64,000 bases of DNA, taken from assembly GCA_019918135.1 (NCBI GenBank), contig WBZZ01003996.1, positions 1 to 64,000 on the forward strand. Direction: 5' to 3'. The position numbers and the translations under genes were made by a program. This document shows, piece by piece, positions 18,407-28,392 of this stretch (position 1 is its first letter; each line of letters opens with the position of its first letter). This DNA is from Paulinella micropora. Lineage: Eukaryota; Cercozoa; Imbricatea; Euglyphida; Paulinellidae. A model generated the notes under the pieces. It ran no database searches. It saw only the letters and a program-made list of their open reading frames with translations, and was not told where the DNA came from.

Positions 18407-20008
18407 ATGTTGTCACACACGGTACAACTGCTCCTGCCCTGGCTGTCGGGCAGAGACGTGGCGGCCCTCGGCGCCAGCGCCAAGGGACTCAACACCAACG
18501 CCCTGTGCGAGAGGCTGCGGCTAGAAAAGCGCTGGCACTGTTTCTTGGCCGAGCTGCTGCAGCAGCCCGACCACTACGGCAGGCTGGGGGTCCTGGCCAA
18601 GGTGCTGGCGCCGACAAACGACCTGCGCCACCAAAGTGCGTTCTGGCACGGCCCCGCGGTCTTCCGGTGCGCGCCGCTCGCGGCGCTGAGCCCACGGGTC
18701 GCGTGCCGGCGCGTGTACAGCGCCGTCAACCTGGTAGCGTGTTGCCTGGCACTGCGGCACCTGCAGGACCAGACGCTGCTCACCGTGCTGGACCACCGCG
18801 GCCTGCACGAGGAGAGACACACGATCTCGGAGGCGCCGTTCGGCAGGCTAGTGCGCCGTGAAACGACCGGGCGTTTGTCGTCGCGCGCCTTCACGATCCG
18901 CGACCTGCCGGCCTCGGACGAGGAGGCAGTGTCAATGCTGGATCTGCAGGTGTGCGTGCTGCGGCTCGAAAACCCCGCGCTGGCCCACGCCGCCGGTACG
19001 GTGACCCTGCAGCCCGCGCGCGGCCGCGAGACCGAGATGGTGCTGCGCGAGCTCACAGTGACCGGGGAGGAGACGCAGCGGTTGCTGCACGTCGTCGTGA
19101 GAAACGCCAGGGCCCTGCGCAAGCTGGCCTGGCACGCCGGCGGGAGCTCGGTGTCGGTCTTTGGCACGCCGCTGGCCCGGGTCGAGCTCTCGGCGCAGGT
19201 GCGCTCGCTGGCCATCGTCGGCTGCCACTGGAGCCCGACTGTACTGTGCGTCTGGTCGCACAACAAGACCGATGGCCTGCAACTGGCGCTGGAGCGGGCC
19301 CCGTACGTCAGCGGGCTGCGGGTGCGGTCCTCGTCGGGCTGGCTGGCGTCGCTCAGGCTGGTGGACCTGCCCTGCCTGACGGCCGTCGAGGGCTGGCCGC
19401 TGTCCACCGCGGGCGTCGCGGTCGGCTCGCTGTGCGCGCTGTACTGCCAGGCGCTACGCAGCTTCCAGCACTTGCTCGTGCTCGAGCAGCTGCTGTTGGG
19501 CTACTGCTCGGTTCTGGCCAGCACGGCCCACCGCCCGCTGTCGTTGGGGTCGCGGCTGGCGTCGCTCACAATAGCGTGTTGCCCGCAAATCGTCTGGTTG
19601 CGCGAGACCTGGTCGCCCCTGCATTTGTCGCTGCAGTACACTCTTGGCTCCCCGCCGTTGACGCTGGACCAAGGTCAGGTGTCGCACCTGGTCATGCACC
19701 TACCACCCGGCTGGGAGCGCGAGATTATCCGCGGCCGCGTTACGGTGGGCACGCTGGAGCTGCAAACCTCGTCGTCAGAATTCAGCCTCCGTCACACCGA
19801 CGTCACCGACGAACTGCTCGTAGATTTTCAGGCGGCGGCGCCCGCTGTGCTGCGGCTGCGGCGGCTGGGGCTGCGCAGGCTGCCGCCCGCCACCACCGTG
19901 AGGACCGCCCGCCGCATCGAGGTTGACACGGATGGCTGCACGGGCTCGCCCTCGCTGGTGCGGATCTGCGCGGGCGCGCGGCGGAACAGCGTGTGGGTGC
20001 CCGCCTAA
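18407..20008 (+). CDS. F-box-like / LRR-like protein
   Basis: The 533-aa protein starts at the first in-frame ATG, after a T-rich leader. The N-terminus (LLLPWLSGRDVAALGASAK, residues 7-25) has the helix and spacing of a degenerate F-box. The rest is rich in leucine with irregular LRR-like strands (LRSLAIVGCHW, LEQLLLGYCSVL, LASLTIACCP). There are no membrane segments. Codon use is as GC-rich as in RPB1. By analogy with its neighbours it is probably an SCF adaptor, but the match is weaker than for the 530 and 20484 genes, so another alpha/beta-repeat protein is possible. It is divergent from RPB1, and its stop is 475 bases from the convergent F-box gene. Confidence 0.65.
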   Translation: MLSHTVQLLLPWLSGRDVAALGASAKGLNTNALCERLRLEKRWHCFLAELLQQPDHYGRLGVLAKVLAPTNDLRHQSAFWHGPAVFRCAPLAALSPRVACRRVYSAVNLVACCLALRHLQDQTLLTVLDHRGLHEERHTISEAPFGRLVRRETTGRLSSRAFTIRDLPASDEEAVSMLDLQVCVLRLENPALAHAAGTVTLQPARGRETEMVLRELTVTGEETQRLLHVVVRNARALRKLAWHAGGSSVSVFGTPLARVELSAQVRSLAIVGCHWSPTVLCVWSHNKTDGLQLALERAPYVSGLRVRSSSGWLASLRLVDLPCLTAVEGWPLSTAGVAVGSLCALYCQALRSFQHLLVLEQLLLGYCSVLASTAHRPLSLGSRLASLTIACCPQIVWLRETWSPLHLSLQYTLGSPPLTLDQGQVSHLVMHLPPGWEREIIRGRVTVGTLELQTSSSEFSLRHTDVTDELLVDFQAAAPAVLRLRRLGLRRLPPATTVRTARRIEVDTDGCTGSPSLVRICAGARRNSVWVPA

Positions 20009-20483
20009 CCTTGAAAGCAAAAAGGGGGGGAGAGTGCAGCATCACCTAGTTATTAAAAGCAGATCTAGTTATCTTTTTTTCCTTTCAGGATCCGGCGGAG
20101 GGTAAGCGACAAATTCCAAAGTTTTATTGGCTGATTTCTTTTAGTAAAAAAAAGGGATATTTTTGGGGTTAGTCCGAGCTTGTTTTTTTTACTGACACTC
20201 AATCTCTTTTTTTTAATGTCTTACTCTTTCTTCTCTGCGCTGGCGCCGGTCTTGGCCGGTGGCTCCAGACCCGTTTGGTCCGGGGGAAAGGACAACGGAA
20301 AGAGACAGGCACGCATACCTGAGTAAGCTTGGAGGCTGTGGTAGAAGCCCTGTTTTTTTTCCTTTTTGCTGCGGCCGCGTTCTTTGTTTTTGGTCGAAGG
20401 TTTTCAGCACCAGGCACAAAAAGAACAAGCGGCTTGGTGTCGGAGGTCTAGCTCACTGACCACACATCTTGTTCTCTTTAGAA
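20009..20483. other. Intergenic region between convergent genes
   Basis: The 475 bases between two convergent stops hold A/T tracts and no convincing gene. Short open frames on both strands are low quality and overlap one another. Confidence 0.5.
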
Positions 20484-22145
20484 TCAGTTTTCTTCAAGCA
20501 GGCGTAACGCCGATCTGGTCATTAGCCGATCACGCCTTTTTCGGCTCGAGGTATCTAACAGGCCAGCGCTGGTTAACACCGGATGTCGGTTTTGTTGCAA
20601 CCAGGACTTTAAATTACTCCAGGTTCCCTCGCCAAAGCTATGGTGGTCTAGGACCAGGGTCTGCAGGTGAGGAAGCCTCAGCAGCAGCCAAGGTTCCTGG
20701 AAACCTACACTTTCGTCAGCCTCTTCGCCGTGCAACGACAGCAGCCGCAGATCCCGCAAGCGTAAACCTGCCAGCACCCGCAGCTGATCTCCCGAAATTT
20801 CCAGCTCCAGCGCTTGTAGCCTGAGGTCCGCCGGGAAATGAGCTAACAGGAACCTGCAGTCCGGAGCTAGCACCCTTAACTGCCGGAGCTGGGCGGCGTC
20901 GCTCAGGAGTGTGACATCGCCCGGCTCCGCGTCGTCACGCAGGCAATAGTCCAGGTGCAGGATTCGCAACCGCGCGAGATTTAGGTGCCGGAGCACATCA
21001 AAGTTAAGGCCCGGAAGCCCGCACAGCCTCAGAGCTTTCAGCCGCAGCTTTTGCAGGCTGGGACAGCCCTGGAGGTCGTGCAAGGCAGGTTCGCGCCGAC
21101 TGTTTTCTGTCAGGCTGAGCTCTTCCAGTGCCTGCAGCTGTCGTAACACGCGTTCCAGTGTGGCTGCGTCTAGGCGGCAGTTTTCGAGCGACAGCTTCCT
21201 TAACCCTGGTGGCAGGCTGAGCAAATCACTGGCTAGTTTGGATCGCAGTTTCTGGTCGAACGAGGGGGCGTACTGAGCCAGCTCGTAGCTATCGAAGGAG
21301 ACGCTTAGCTCACGCATCTCCGGTAATGAGGGGAGCCCTGTCTTGCCCTCTACGTACCAGTGAGCGCTGGCTAAGCAGCCTAGGTAGTGCAGCGACTGAA
21401 CCCCGGGGGGCCAGCGGATAACACGTGCACAGTAATGATCGACGATGAGCAGGTCGGCGCGCATGCCGCCCAGGTCTGGCGCATCCTTATCCTTGGATGT
21501 CCAGCAGTCCAGGCGCGTGAGATCGACTTGCTTGAAGTTCAGCCCCGCCACTAACTTGGCGTAAACTGACTCTCGCAAGATGCAATACCAGAACGTCACT
21601 TTCGCTGCTGCCCACACGGGCCCCCAAAGTGAGAGCATACCGTTACTGCCTGTGTCATATAAATCTATAATGTCGGCGAACTCTGTGCGGAACCAAACGT
21701 CGCTGTTAGTACGAAACAGCTCACGCAGAAAACGAGAGGCAGAAGCCACGAACAGAGCGTCTGGGAGGCTGAGACAACCAAGCACGAAGGGCCAAAGATC
21801 GGCCGGCAGCATCTCTAGCAGCGCCTAAGGCAGGGACAATAAATGCCGAAAGAAAAAAGGCAACCAGTTAGCAATAGCAGACTAAGAAATACCTTGGAAG
21901 TTTCGTCGGGCGGTGTGTTGGGTAGCCTGGCGAAACAAAACAATAGGTGCAGGCTAGCGAGCGTGAAGCATCGGCAGACAGACAGAAAAGAAAAATTCGC
22001 AAGAAGAAGAAAGAAAAATTAGGCACGGAATAGCAAAAGCACCAAAAGCAAAAGGGAAGAGAGGATAGTACTTGGTGGTCTTTGGTGCGTCAATACGGCG
22101 CTTTTTGGCAGCAAAGGGGTTGGTTGTCGGGCCCTCGTTACTCAT
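20484..22145 (-). CDS. F-box/LRR protein, three exons
   Basis: Exon 1 is 22145-22072, exon 2 is 21926-21893 and exon 3 is 21824-20484; joined they give 482 aa in one frame. Exon 1 starts MSNEGPTTNPFAAKKRRID with a nuclear-localisation-like KKRR. Exon 3 contains the F-box (LPADLWPFVLGCLSLPDAL) followed by a conserved linker and about ten leucine-rich repeats (LRKLSLENCRL, LEELSLTEN, LRILHLDYC, LRLLSLHGEE). Both introns are GT...AG; the second has a TGCTAAC branch-like box. The phases fit exactly (74 + 34 = 108 bases before exon 3). Without splicing the gene would start at the internal ATG 21812 (442 aa). A truncated paralogue lies at 23231-23953. It is probably an SCF adaptor; splicing implies nuclear transcription. 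Confidence 0.85.
21825..21892 (-). other. Spliceosomal-type intron 2 (68 bp)
   Basis: On the minus strand it begins GTATTTCTTAG, contains TTGCTAACTGG as a branch-point-like site, and ends in a pyrimidine-rich stretch plus CCTTAG. Removing it joins AAG to GCG in frame. Confidence 0.8.
21927..22071 (-). other. Spliceosomal-type intron 1 (145 bp)
   Basis: On the minus strand it begins GTACTATCC and ends TTGTTTTGTTTCGCCAG. It splits a lysine codon (AA/G). If retained, the frame runs into a stop within the intron, so splicing is needed to reach the F-box exon. Confidence 0.75.
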
Positions 22146-22572
22146 GGCCGCCACAACTTTCTCACGGAGAAAAAAAACCAAACAAGAAATGGCAGCAATT
22201 CCTGTCTCGTTCTCTTTCAGGTTTGAAGTGCTAGCACTGCCGAAAGAGACTCTCCCGGGCAGAAAAAAAGCCCTCTTTTTTTCTTTCCTTGGGGGGGGGG
22301 GGGGAAGACACCCCGCGGCCTCCCCCCCCTTTTCCCCGCCCTCTTTGCAAAATCTGTCTCTGGCAAACAAAGAAATGCCGGTTAGCCGCTGCGTGTTTCT
22401 ACGCAGGAGAACATGTGTACACGAGGACAGCTCGCGCAATACCGACGCGAGCTGTCACCTGGAGAGAATTAGGACCGAGAAAAAAAAGTAGAAAAAAGGC
22501 TAGAAGATACGGTCCGAGAGCAGCCAAAAAGAAATGATAAACTTGACAAGAAATCTTGCTGTTTTTTAATTC
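22146..22572. promoter_or_regulatory. Upstream region of the spliced F-box gene
   Basis: This 427-base region has no convincing gene. It contains a G12 tract near 22290, C7-rich DNA just after it, and A-rich stretches near 22480-22500. Confidence 0.4.
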
Positions 22573-22855
22573 CTAAAACAAATCTTTTTTCTTACTCCTT
22601 CCTGTCTGCATTGGGATCGGTCCTGGCTTTTTCTTCGGTGGCTCCTGACTATTGGTCTCCTCACCCCCCCCCCCGCTGTTACCGGAGGCACGACAGGACG
22701 AGTCAGGCCCTGTAGTGCCCGTCCGGCCTGCTCGACCATGCTCGCCGTCCACTGCCGTCGTCACCAGCGGGGGGCACCGTCGGCGTCTCGTCCGCGAAGA
22801 TGTGCGCCAGCACCACGGGCGGCTTTTCATCTTCTTGAGGCTCTTGCACGGCCCG
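22573..22855 (-). pseudogene. Possible broken gene remnant
   Basis: On the minus strand, three frames each look protein-like in turn: an acidic part (QEPQEDEKPPVVLAHIF), then MVEQAGRALQGLTRPVV, then a basic tail ending PPKKKPGPIPMQTGRSKKK before the stop. Single-base changes around the G10 tract at 22662-22672 would join the last two. There is no good ATG, and an upstream exon is possible since a TACAG acceptor-like site precedes it. It could be noncoding; no family is recognised. Confidence 0.3.
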
Positions 22856-22866
22856 GGCTGTATCAA

Positions 22867-23230
22867 TTACCTAGCACAGAGAAAAAGGCACTACCCTCCT
22901 GATAAAAAAGAAGCTAAGAACTCAAGCTCAACCGTGCTGTCAGCAATTTATTAAAAACAATGGCCGCGCTTCGGCTTTGCCGGTAATTTATGGACAAGAA
23001 ATTTCGACCGCAAATTGCGGCAAACTTCGGGCGGCCCCCCCCCCGGGGGGTCTGCCGCTGCCGCCTGCTCGGGGGGGGGGGGGGGCGGCTCGTTCACGTA
23101 CGGCGGCCGCGGCTGGCTGGCCAGCTGGCTATCCTTACCGTTGTGGCGCGGCCGGGGAGCGGTTTTTTGGGGTTGTACAAACATTTCTCTCTTGGGGTCG
23201 GTGGGGCCAGGGGGGCCGGCCCCCCCCCCC
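22867..23230. other. G/C-tract-rich intergenic region
   Basis: Gene-free apart from low-complexity frames. It holds C9G6 near 23035, G12 near 23071, and GGCCGGCCCCCCCCCC near 23215. Confidence 0.5.
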
Positions 23231-23953
23231 TCATACACCTCTCGCGGCGCCTCCCCAGAAACCAGCGTTGGCCGCCGGGTTTGGATAGTCGTGGTGATCT
23301 CGGAAAAACCCTAATCTCAACCGAAGGTGGCGGTAGCGGGTAAAGAGACTTTGTATCTGCAAGGGACTTATCTCAAAATACAGCGACAGCTTTTCCAGTT
23401 CCAGCGGCAGGGTTAGGAGCTGTTCAATCAGGTAATCCGGGACAAGTCCGTCGGTATCCCAGATTGAAACCCAAACTGAACGCAGCGTTGGAAGTGGAGG
23501 TAATTGTAGCTTATCCGTATTGAACCTGGCCAGGTCATCCATGAAATGCAGTCCTAACTCTGAAATACCTCGGGGCCAGTATTTAAGTCGTAGGGCGCTT
23601 TCAGTAATAATAATTCTGTCCACGCACAGGCTGCCCAGGATTTGTAACTCGTCTAATCTCTCTTGATTCCGTGCCACGAACATTTGATCAATTTCTTTCC
23701 CAGCTACCGTGAGGTCTAGCTCCTTGAAACGCATACCTCTGACGGGTGCAAGGTACTCGAACCCCCACAGGTGTAAAAAGCCGAACCTAACTTTTGCTTC
23801 GCTCCAGACCTTACCCCAACGCAGAAGGATATCTTTCTCTGGCCGGTACTTGCTTTGCCAATCCTTAAATCCTTGAGGAAAATCTAGCTTGTGCCAGATC
23901 AAGCTATTTTCGGTGAACTGCGCGCAGATACTGGTGGAGACACTGGCAAACAC
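23231..23953 (-). pseudogene. Truncated F-box/LRR paralogue
   Basis: The 240-codon frame aligns with the middle of the 20484-22145 protein. The shared block runs from FASVS...FTENSLIWHKLDF (compare FVASAS...FRTNSDVWFRTEF) through GKVWSEAKV (GPVWAAAKV) to LEKLSLYF (LRKLSLENC). It lacks the F-box helix, has no ATG, and ends early at GFWGGAARGV. Its 5' side runs directly into repeated GGGGCCGCGCAAAT-type DNA. A TTTGCCAG site at the 5' edge could be a splice acceptor, but no F-box exon is found upstream. It is most likely a decayed duplicate. GC is lower than average (about 46-48%). Confidence 0.65.
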
Positions 23954-24797
23954 GAGGATGTGACATTTATTTGCGCGGCCCCCCCTTTTCTCTCTCTTGG
24001 GGGGGGGGGCCGGTTTTTAAAATTGGCGGGAGGCAGGGGTGACCTTTGCGCGGCCCCCCCCCTTTTTCCTTTAATGCCAGGCGAGCGAACATTGGTGGGA
24101 GGGGATTTTTGTTTTGTTTTGGCCAACACTTATTTTTGGAGTCACCGGTGCGGCTTGAGACCCCAATGCCCCCAAAAAAACCAAAATCCTGACGCATGAT
24201 TTTTGTGGTGCCAGGCGCGGATTTTTTTTCCCGATGCCCCCCAAAAACCCAGAATCCTGACACCTGACTTTTGCGGTGAAAACGACACCGAAAAAATCCG
24301 TCGCAATTTGCGGGTCTTGACTAAAATTTTTTTTAGCCAAGGACATTTCGGCAGTCGAAAATTTAGCAGCGTTGTTTTTTCGGGGGAAGATCGGCGGGCG
24401 GGGAAAATTGAATTAGCTTATTGAATTTTCCCCGCCCGCCGATCTTTCCCCCAAAAAAATCTAGTTTAAATATACCATGGCCCTTTTGGCCTCGAAAAAA
24501 ATATCCAACATCTTTCGGACCCGGCGCAATTTGCGACAAATTCCAAAGATACCACCAATTGCGTCAAAAAAGTCGAAAACGAAAATCTCGTCGCAGTTGG
24601 CGGACTTTTGGCAGGGAAAAGGAGCCGCCCGCCCCCTTTCCTTTCCCCCCTCCGTCTCTAAAGGGGGGGGGGGCCTGAGAATTTAGTGTGGCGCCCCAGG
24701 CGAAAGCAAAAAGTCTGAGCTCTTTTTTTGTTTTTTCTTTTTGCTTGTGCGCTACACATAACTCTTCCTCTTAACCCCCCGGGCGGCGGGGGAAGGC
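23954..24797. other. Intergenic region with dispersed repeats
   Basis: This 844-base stretch has no gene. It contains two TTTGCGCGGCCCCCCC blocks (near 23970 and 24045), two imperfect copies of an AATCCTGACnC element with CCCCAAAAA (near 24180 and 24250), and the fold-back element at 24335-24452. A G9 tract near 24665 precedes the next gene. Confidence 0.6.
24335..24452. repeat. Single-copy fold-back element
   Basis: It contains AGCCAAGGACATTTCGGCAG, then a nearly perfect hairpin: arm 24382-24412 and arm 24421-24452 pair over about 30 bp around GATCGGCGGGCGGGGAAAA, with one bulged base. The same building blocks form the arrays at 8.6 and 51.9 kb. Confidence 0.8.
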
Positions 24798-25639
24798 ATG
24801 TCGGACCACCTGGAGGGCAGGTTCTCCGTGAGCCTCTTTGGTAGCATCACGGCAGACCCCTTGCTAGGCTTGATCAACGTGTCCCGCGCGCTGAACTACG
24901 TCCAGGACTGCGGCCTCAAAAGAGCACGCCAAAGGATCCAGAGCGCCAAGCGCAGGTTCCGTGACGTGGTCTTCACTCGGGTCAAGTTCAAAGGCACTCC
25001 GCTCGCCAGCCTCGCCTGCAGCCAGGATTCCTTAGCCAGATTGTTTGCTCGATTGGAGCTGACAGGGCCAGCGGCCGAGGAATTGCTCAAGGAGTTTAAG
25101 CGCGTTTGCAGCGACCCGTCTTTACCGCTCCCCGCGGTTTATCACATGATTCCGGGCTCCAATGTCCCGGAGGGAGGCAAAGGGGCCCTGCGCAGCCGCC
25201 CGAGACCAGCGACGAAACAACCGAGGAGGAGGAGGAGGACGACGAGGACAGCGACAAAGAACAAGCAGCAAGAGCGCCAGTGTCGGCCCCCGAGACCCGC
25301 CGACGCCCCAGCAAGAGGCAAAGGAGAGAGCCCGCGGGAACCAGCGGGGGCAATGCCGGCAGAGGACATGACATTGCCCAGAGCGTCCGGGAACGGAAGC
25401 AGCGCCTGTCCCAAATGGCAGAGTCCATCCACCAGCTGGCCAGGCTCGAGAAACAACTAGACGCCGCGCTGGAAACCTTGCGCTCCTTTGGCCCCACCTC
25501 GCAGTTCCGCGCGGAGGCAGTGGAGCTGTTCCTAGACAAGGTCTCCTTGGAGTTGGGGGACCTCCGCGCCGGTGCCGTCATTGCGCCGGTGCCGTCGGAG
25601 CCGGCATTGCCGGTGCCGGTGCCAGCGGGCCTGGCTTGA
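24798..25639 (+). CDS. Hypothetical protein, acidic middle, one frame break
   Basis: An ATG frame starts at 24798 with a folded-looking domain (FGSITADPLLGLINVSRAL ...), which loosely recalls KilA-N/BRO-type N-terminal domains but is not a secure match. At the G4 run 25182-25185 the sensible frame changes by one missing G. It then gives an acidic linker (TTEEEEEDDEDSDKEQ), a basic motif (RRRPSKRQRRE, NLS-like), and a coiled-coil C-terminus (LARLEKQLDAALETL) up to the stop at 25639. Unbroken length is about 280 aa. As the sequence stands, the first frame ends at 25460 with low-quality residues. A nuclear DNA-binding role would fit but is only inferred. Confidence 0.6.
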
Positions 25640-25780
25640 ATTGTGTGCGCGCCCCTCCCCCCCGCGTGCAGATTCTCGGCCGGGCTTTTTTTTAAATGTT
25701 TTCTGACTCGAGAGCAACGTCACACTTCTCTCCCGTTCCCCCCCCGGCCCGCACGTTTTCTTTTTAATTAAAAAATGTCA

Positions 25781-26923
25781 CTAGAGAAAATCGATCACGT
25801 AACAGCTAGCCAACAGCTTTCGCACCATCGCGGCGCCCGCCGGGTCCGACATGGCCAGGAAGTCGTGGTCGAACTCCTCGGGCGTGGGCTCCCTGTCGAC
25901 GTTAGCTAGCAGGTGCGCGTACTCGGGCTGGCCGCAAATGTAGACATTGAAGTAAACCCACCACAGCGCAGTCTCGCAACTCTCGTGGCGCAGCAGCTCG
26001 TACGCAGCGGCCCACCCCGCTAGCGCGGGCCCGGGTGCGACGCCGGCCGCCTTGAAACGCCGGTAGAACCGTTCGGCGAGGCCGTCGTCGAAGCGGCCCC
26101 GCGATTGCGGGTAGCGGTCATGAAAGTTCAAGATGTTGAGCGCGGCCGCGATCGGGGGCGCGTGCGCGTCGCAGCCCAGGCCGAACAGGTAGTAGTGCAG
26201 GCTGAAAGCCGGCACTGGCGCGCCCCTGCCCTGGCACTCGCGGTAGACGGTCTCCAGCGCGCACCTCACCGCACCTACCGTAGCAGCGACGGGAGCGATC
26301 AGCGCGCCGCCGCAGTTCGGCACCACGACCTTGGCCACGGGCCGGTAGCGCACGACACAGTCCCGCAGCACTTGGCGCATGACCCGGAACTCACTCTCGG
26401 ATGACGCACGGGTAGCGCTCGCAAACACCAGCAGCTCTGTGTCCGGGTAGTGCGACAACGCCTCGGACTCGGCCAAGAGCGTGTGGCTGACAAAGGCCGC
26501 ACTGTCCAGCGCCTCGGACGCACTAAGGCCCCGGGGCAGCAGCGCGCTCAAGGTCGTGCTGAGCTCGGCCAGCAGCTCGGCGCGGCTGTGCGGCCTCACG
26601 CGCACGAGGCCCGACTGCAGGCGTTCGAGCAGAAAGTCCAGGGCCCGTTCGGCCGCCTTGGCGTCTAAGCCCCGCCGTACAGCTGACGATGCCATGAGCG
26701 CGGCCTGGTACTGAGACACTGTGTCTCCCGCCGCGAGCACGACGCGACAACCGCGCACCTGCGCGGTCAGCGTGAGGCACAGAGCGACGTCGCGAGAATG
26801 TGCCGCGACGACCACCGTAGTACTAGACGCAGGATCGGTGGCGCGAGACGGCAGGTGGCCCATCAGAAAAAAAGCTAACACCAGAATTTTTAGAATGGTT
26901 TGGGTAACACCAAAAAAAGACAT
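25781..26923 (-). CDS. Hypothetical secreted or membrane-anchored protein
   Basis: From the ATG at 26923 the protein has 380 aa. Residues 5-21 (GVTQTILKILVLAFFLM) form a signal-peptide or anchor-like helix followed by a polar region. The mature part is an alpha/beta-looking protein (TTVVVAAHSRDVALCLTL; AKVVVPNCGGALIAPVAA; LGCDAHAPPIAAALNIL) with no domain I can name. An alternative start is the Met at residue 25, which would drop the hydrophobic segment. It is divergent from the 27189 gene across 265 bases. Part of that upstream DNA is duplicated near 37400-37500. Confidence 0.65.
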   Translation of the reverse strand: MSFFGVTQTILKILVLAFFLMGHLPSRATDPASSTTVVVAAHSRDVALCLTLTAQVRGCRVVLAAGDTVSQYQAALMASSAVRRGLDAKAAERALDFLLERLQSGLVRVRPHSRAELLAELSTTLSALLPRGLSASEALDSAAFVSHTLLAESEALSHYPDTELLVFASATRASSESEFRVMRQVLRDCVVRYRPVAKVVVPNCGGALIAPVAATVGAVRCALETVYRECQGRGAPVPAFSLHYYLFGLGCDAHAPPIAAALNILNFHDRYPQSRGRFDDGLAERFYRRFKAAGVAPGPALAGWAAAYELLRHESCETALWWVYFNVYICGQPEYAHLLANVDREPTPEEFDHDFLAMSDPAGAAMVRKLLASCYVIDFL

Positions 26924-27188
26924 ATAAAAAAAAGAAGAAGAAGACCGCAAGGAAGAAGGGGAAAAGAGCGAAAACCAACAAGAAAATGGGAGCGCGGCCA
27001 GATCTGTAAAAAAAAACAACAAACAAAAAAAAAGGCTGGCGCGGAAGGGTGTGGGGGGGGGGCGGGGACGGGGGGGGCGAGGGCGCAAGGGCTACGCACA
27101 CAGAAATGAAATTCAGTCTCGTTTTGAAATGTTTGGTGTGTAAAAAAAACCCAAGAAAAGATAACAGAAACCCCCTCCCCCAAAGTAC

Positions 27189-28373
27189 ATGTCTTCTTCG
27201 CCTTGCCCGCGTTGCTTCCGGGGCCGGCCCCGCCGCCCCGTGGCGGCCGAGCTGCTTGTGCGGGGCGAAGAAAAGCACAGCGCTTTTGTCGCACAGGTAG
27301 CCGTCCGGGAGATCGTGTTCTGGGCAGTGTTTTTGGAGTCGATCCGCTCCTGCTCGGAGCTGCAGACGATTTATCGGGCTAGCAACGAACGGGCGGCGTG
27401 GAACAGCGCCAGGCCGGAAGACAGAGACATTGCCAACCGGTCTGCCCAGCAAGGCCGCGCCGGGCCCTGCTACACGCCGCTTGCCTGGCTGCGCTTCGGG
27501 GCCTGGCAACGCGCGCAAAAGACCTTTGAGGACAGGGTGCCTCGTCTGGCCTGCAATTATACGCAGCTCGAGTGGCTCGAGCCCAGCGCGGAGCGAGTCT
27601 CCCCGGAAGTCTGGGACTTTCTCTACAGCCAACACGTGCAAAGTGGATACGAGCGCGCTGGCGGAATGACGGAGCAAGAAAGAAAAGCGGCGCTTGAACA
27701 CCCACGCCCCACTGCCGACGTAGAAAAGCTGCTAAAGGACATGTACAAAGTGCTAGCTGAAATAGCAGAGCACCCGGAACGTTGGCTCCGCTTGGAAAAG
27801 GAGTTTTGCCCGGGCGGCGAAGACAACGCGCTCCGACAGCTGCATTTTGAGGACGGCAGATTTCTCCTGGACAAGAGCGAAGTGTGGTACGTGGAGAATT
27901 TGGGGCACGTCCACGTCAGCGAGGCGTCCACTCGGCACCACGACTGGAAACTGGGGACCGTGTTCCACTGGCCCGTGGATGCGCAAGAGCGCAGAGGGCA
28001 GCTAGCGGGCGCCCGGGAGCTCTGGGTCGGTGGCATCCGGCGGCATGTCTTGCCCATTGCGCAAGGACATGCCGCCGAGGCGGGCGGGGTGGTCTCTACG
28101 CTCTTTGAGGACCTCTGGGCGGCGTACGCTCCCGCCCGCCTCCACCAGATAGTCATTGCGCTGCCCCTTTACCCGAGGGCTAGGAAAGTGCTGGACGAGA
28201 CATTTTCCTTGTTCGACAAGTACCAACAAACGATCTACACGCCCCGCGGCTACTTGGCGGCGGAAGAGCAAGTGCGGGCCAGGCTGCAGCCCCGCTTGCG
28301 CGAGCTGGGAGTCTCAGTGCCAAAGGTAGTAAAACAATATACCCCCGCCGACGGTCGCAGTGCCATTACTTAG
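27189..28373 (+). CDS. Hypothetical protein
   Basis: The 394-aa protein starts at the first ATG. The N-terminus has CPRC and a basic stretch (RGRPRRP), and the remainder is a soluble mixed alpha/beta protein with many Trp and charged residues. No family is recognised. The stop codon TAG (28371-28373) lies inside a 20-bp perfect hairpin that probably marks the transcript end. The gene shares a 265-base divergent promoter region with the 25781-26923 gene. Confidence 0.65.
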   Translation: MSSSPCPRCFRGRPRRPVAAELLVRGEEKHSAFVAQVAVREIVFWAVFLESIRSCSELQTIYRASNERAAWNSARPEDRDIANRSAQQGRAGPCYTPLAWLRFGAWQRAQKTFEDRVPRLACNYTQLEWLEPSAERVSPEVWDFLYSQHVQSGYERAGGMTEQERKAALEHPRPTADVEKLLKDMYKVLAEIAEHPERWLRLEKEFCPGGEDNALRQLHFEDGRFLLDKSEVWYVENLGHVHVSEASTRHHDWKLGTVFHWPVDAQERRGQLAGARELWVGGIRRHVLPIAQGHAAEAGGVVSTLFEDLWAAYAPARLHQIVIALPLYPRARKVLDETFSLFDKYQQTIYTPRGYLAAEEQVRARLQPRLRELGVSVPKVVKQYTPADGRSAIT

Positions 28374-28392
28374 GCACTGCGACCGTCGGCGG
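28345..28392. terminator. 20-bp perfect hairpin over the stop codon
   Basis: Arms 28345-28364 and 28373-28392 are exact reverse complements (CCGCCGACGGTCGCAGTGCC) with an 8-base loop, ATTACTTA. The stop codon of the 27189 gene spans the loop/right-arm boundary. Hairpins at transcript 3' ends direct cleavage and polyadenylation in mimiviruses, so this is a candidate transcript-end signal. Confidence 0.7.
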
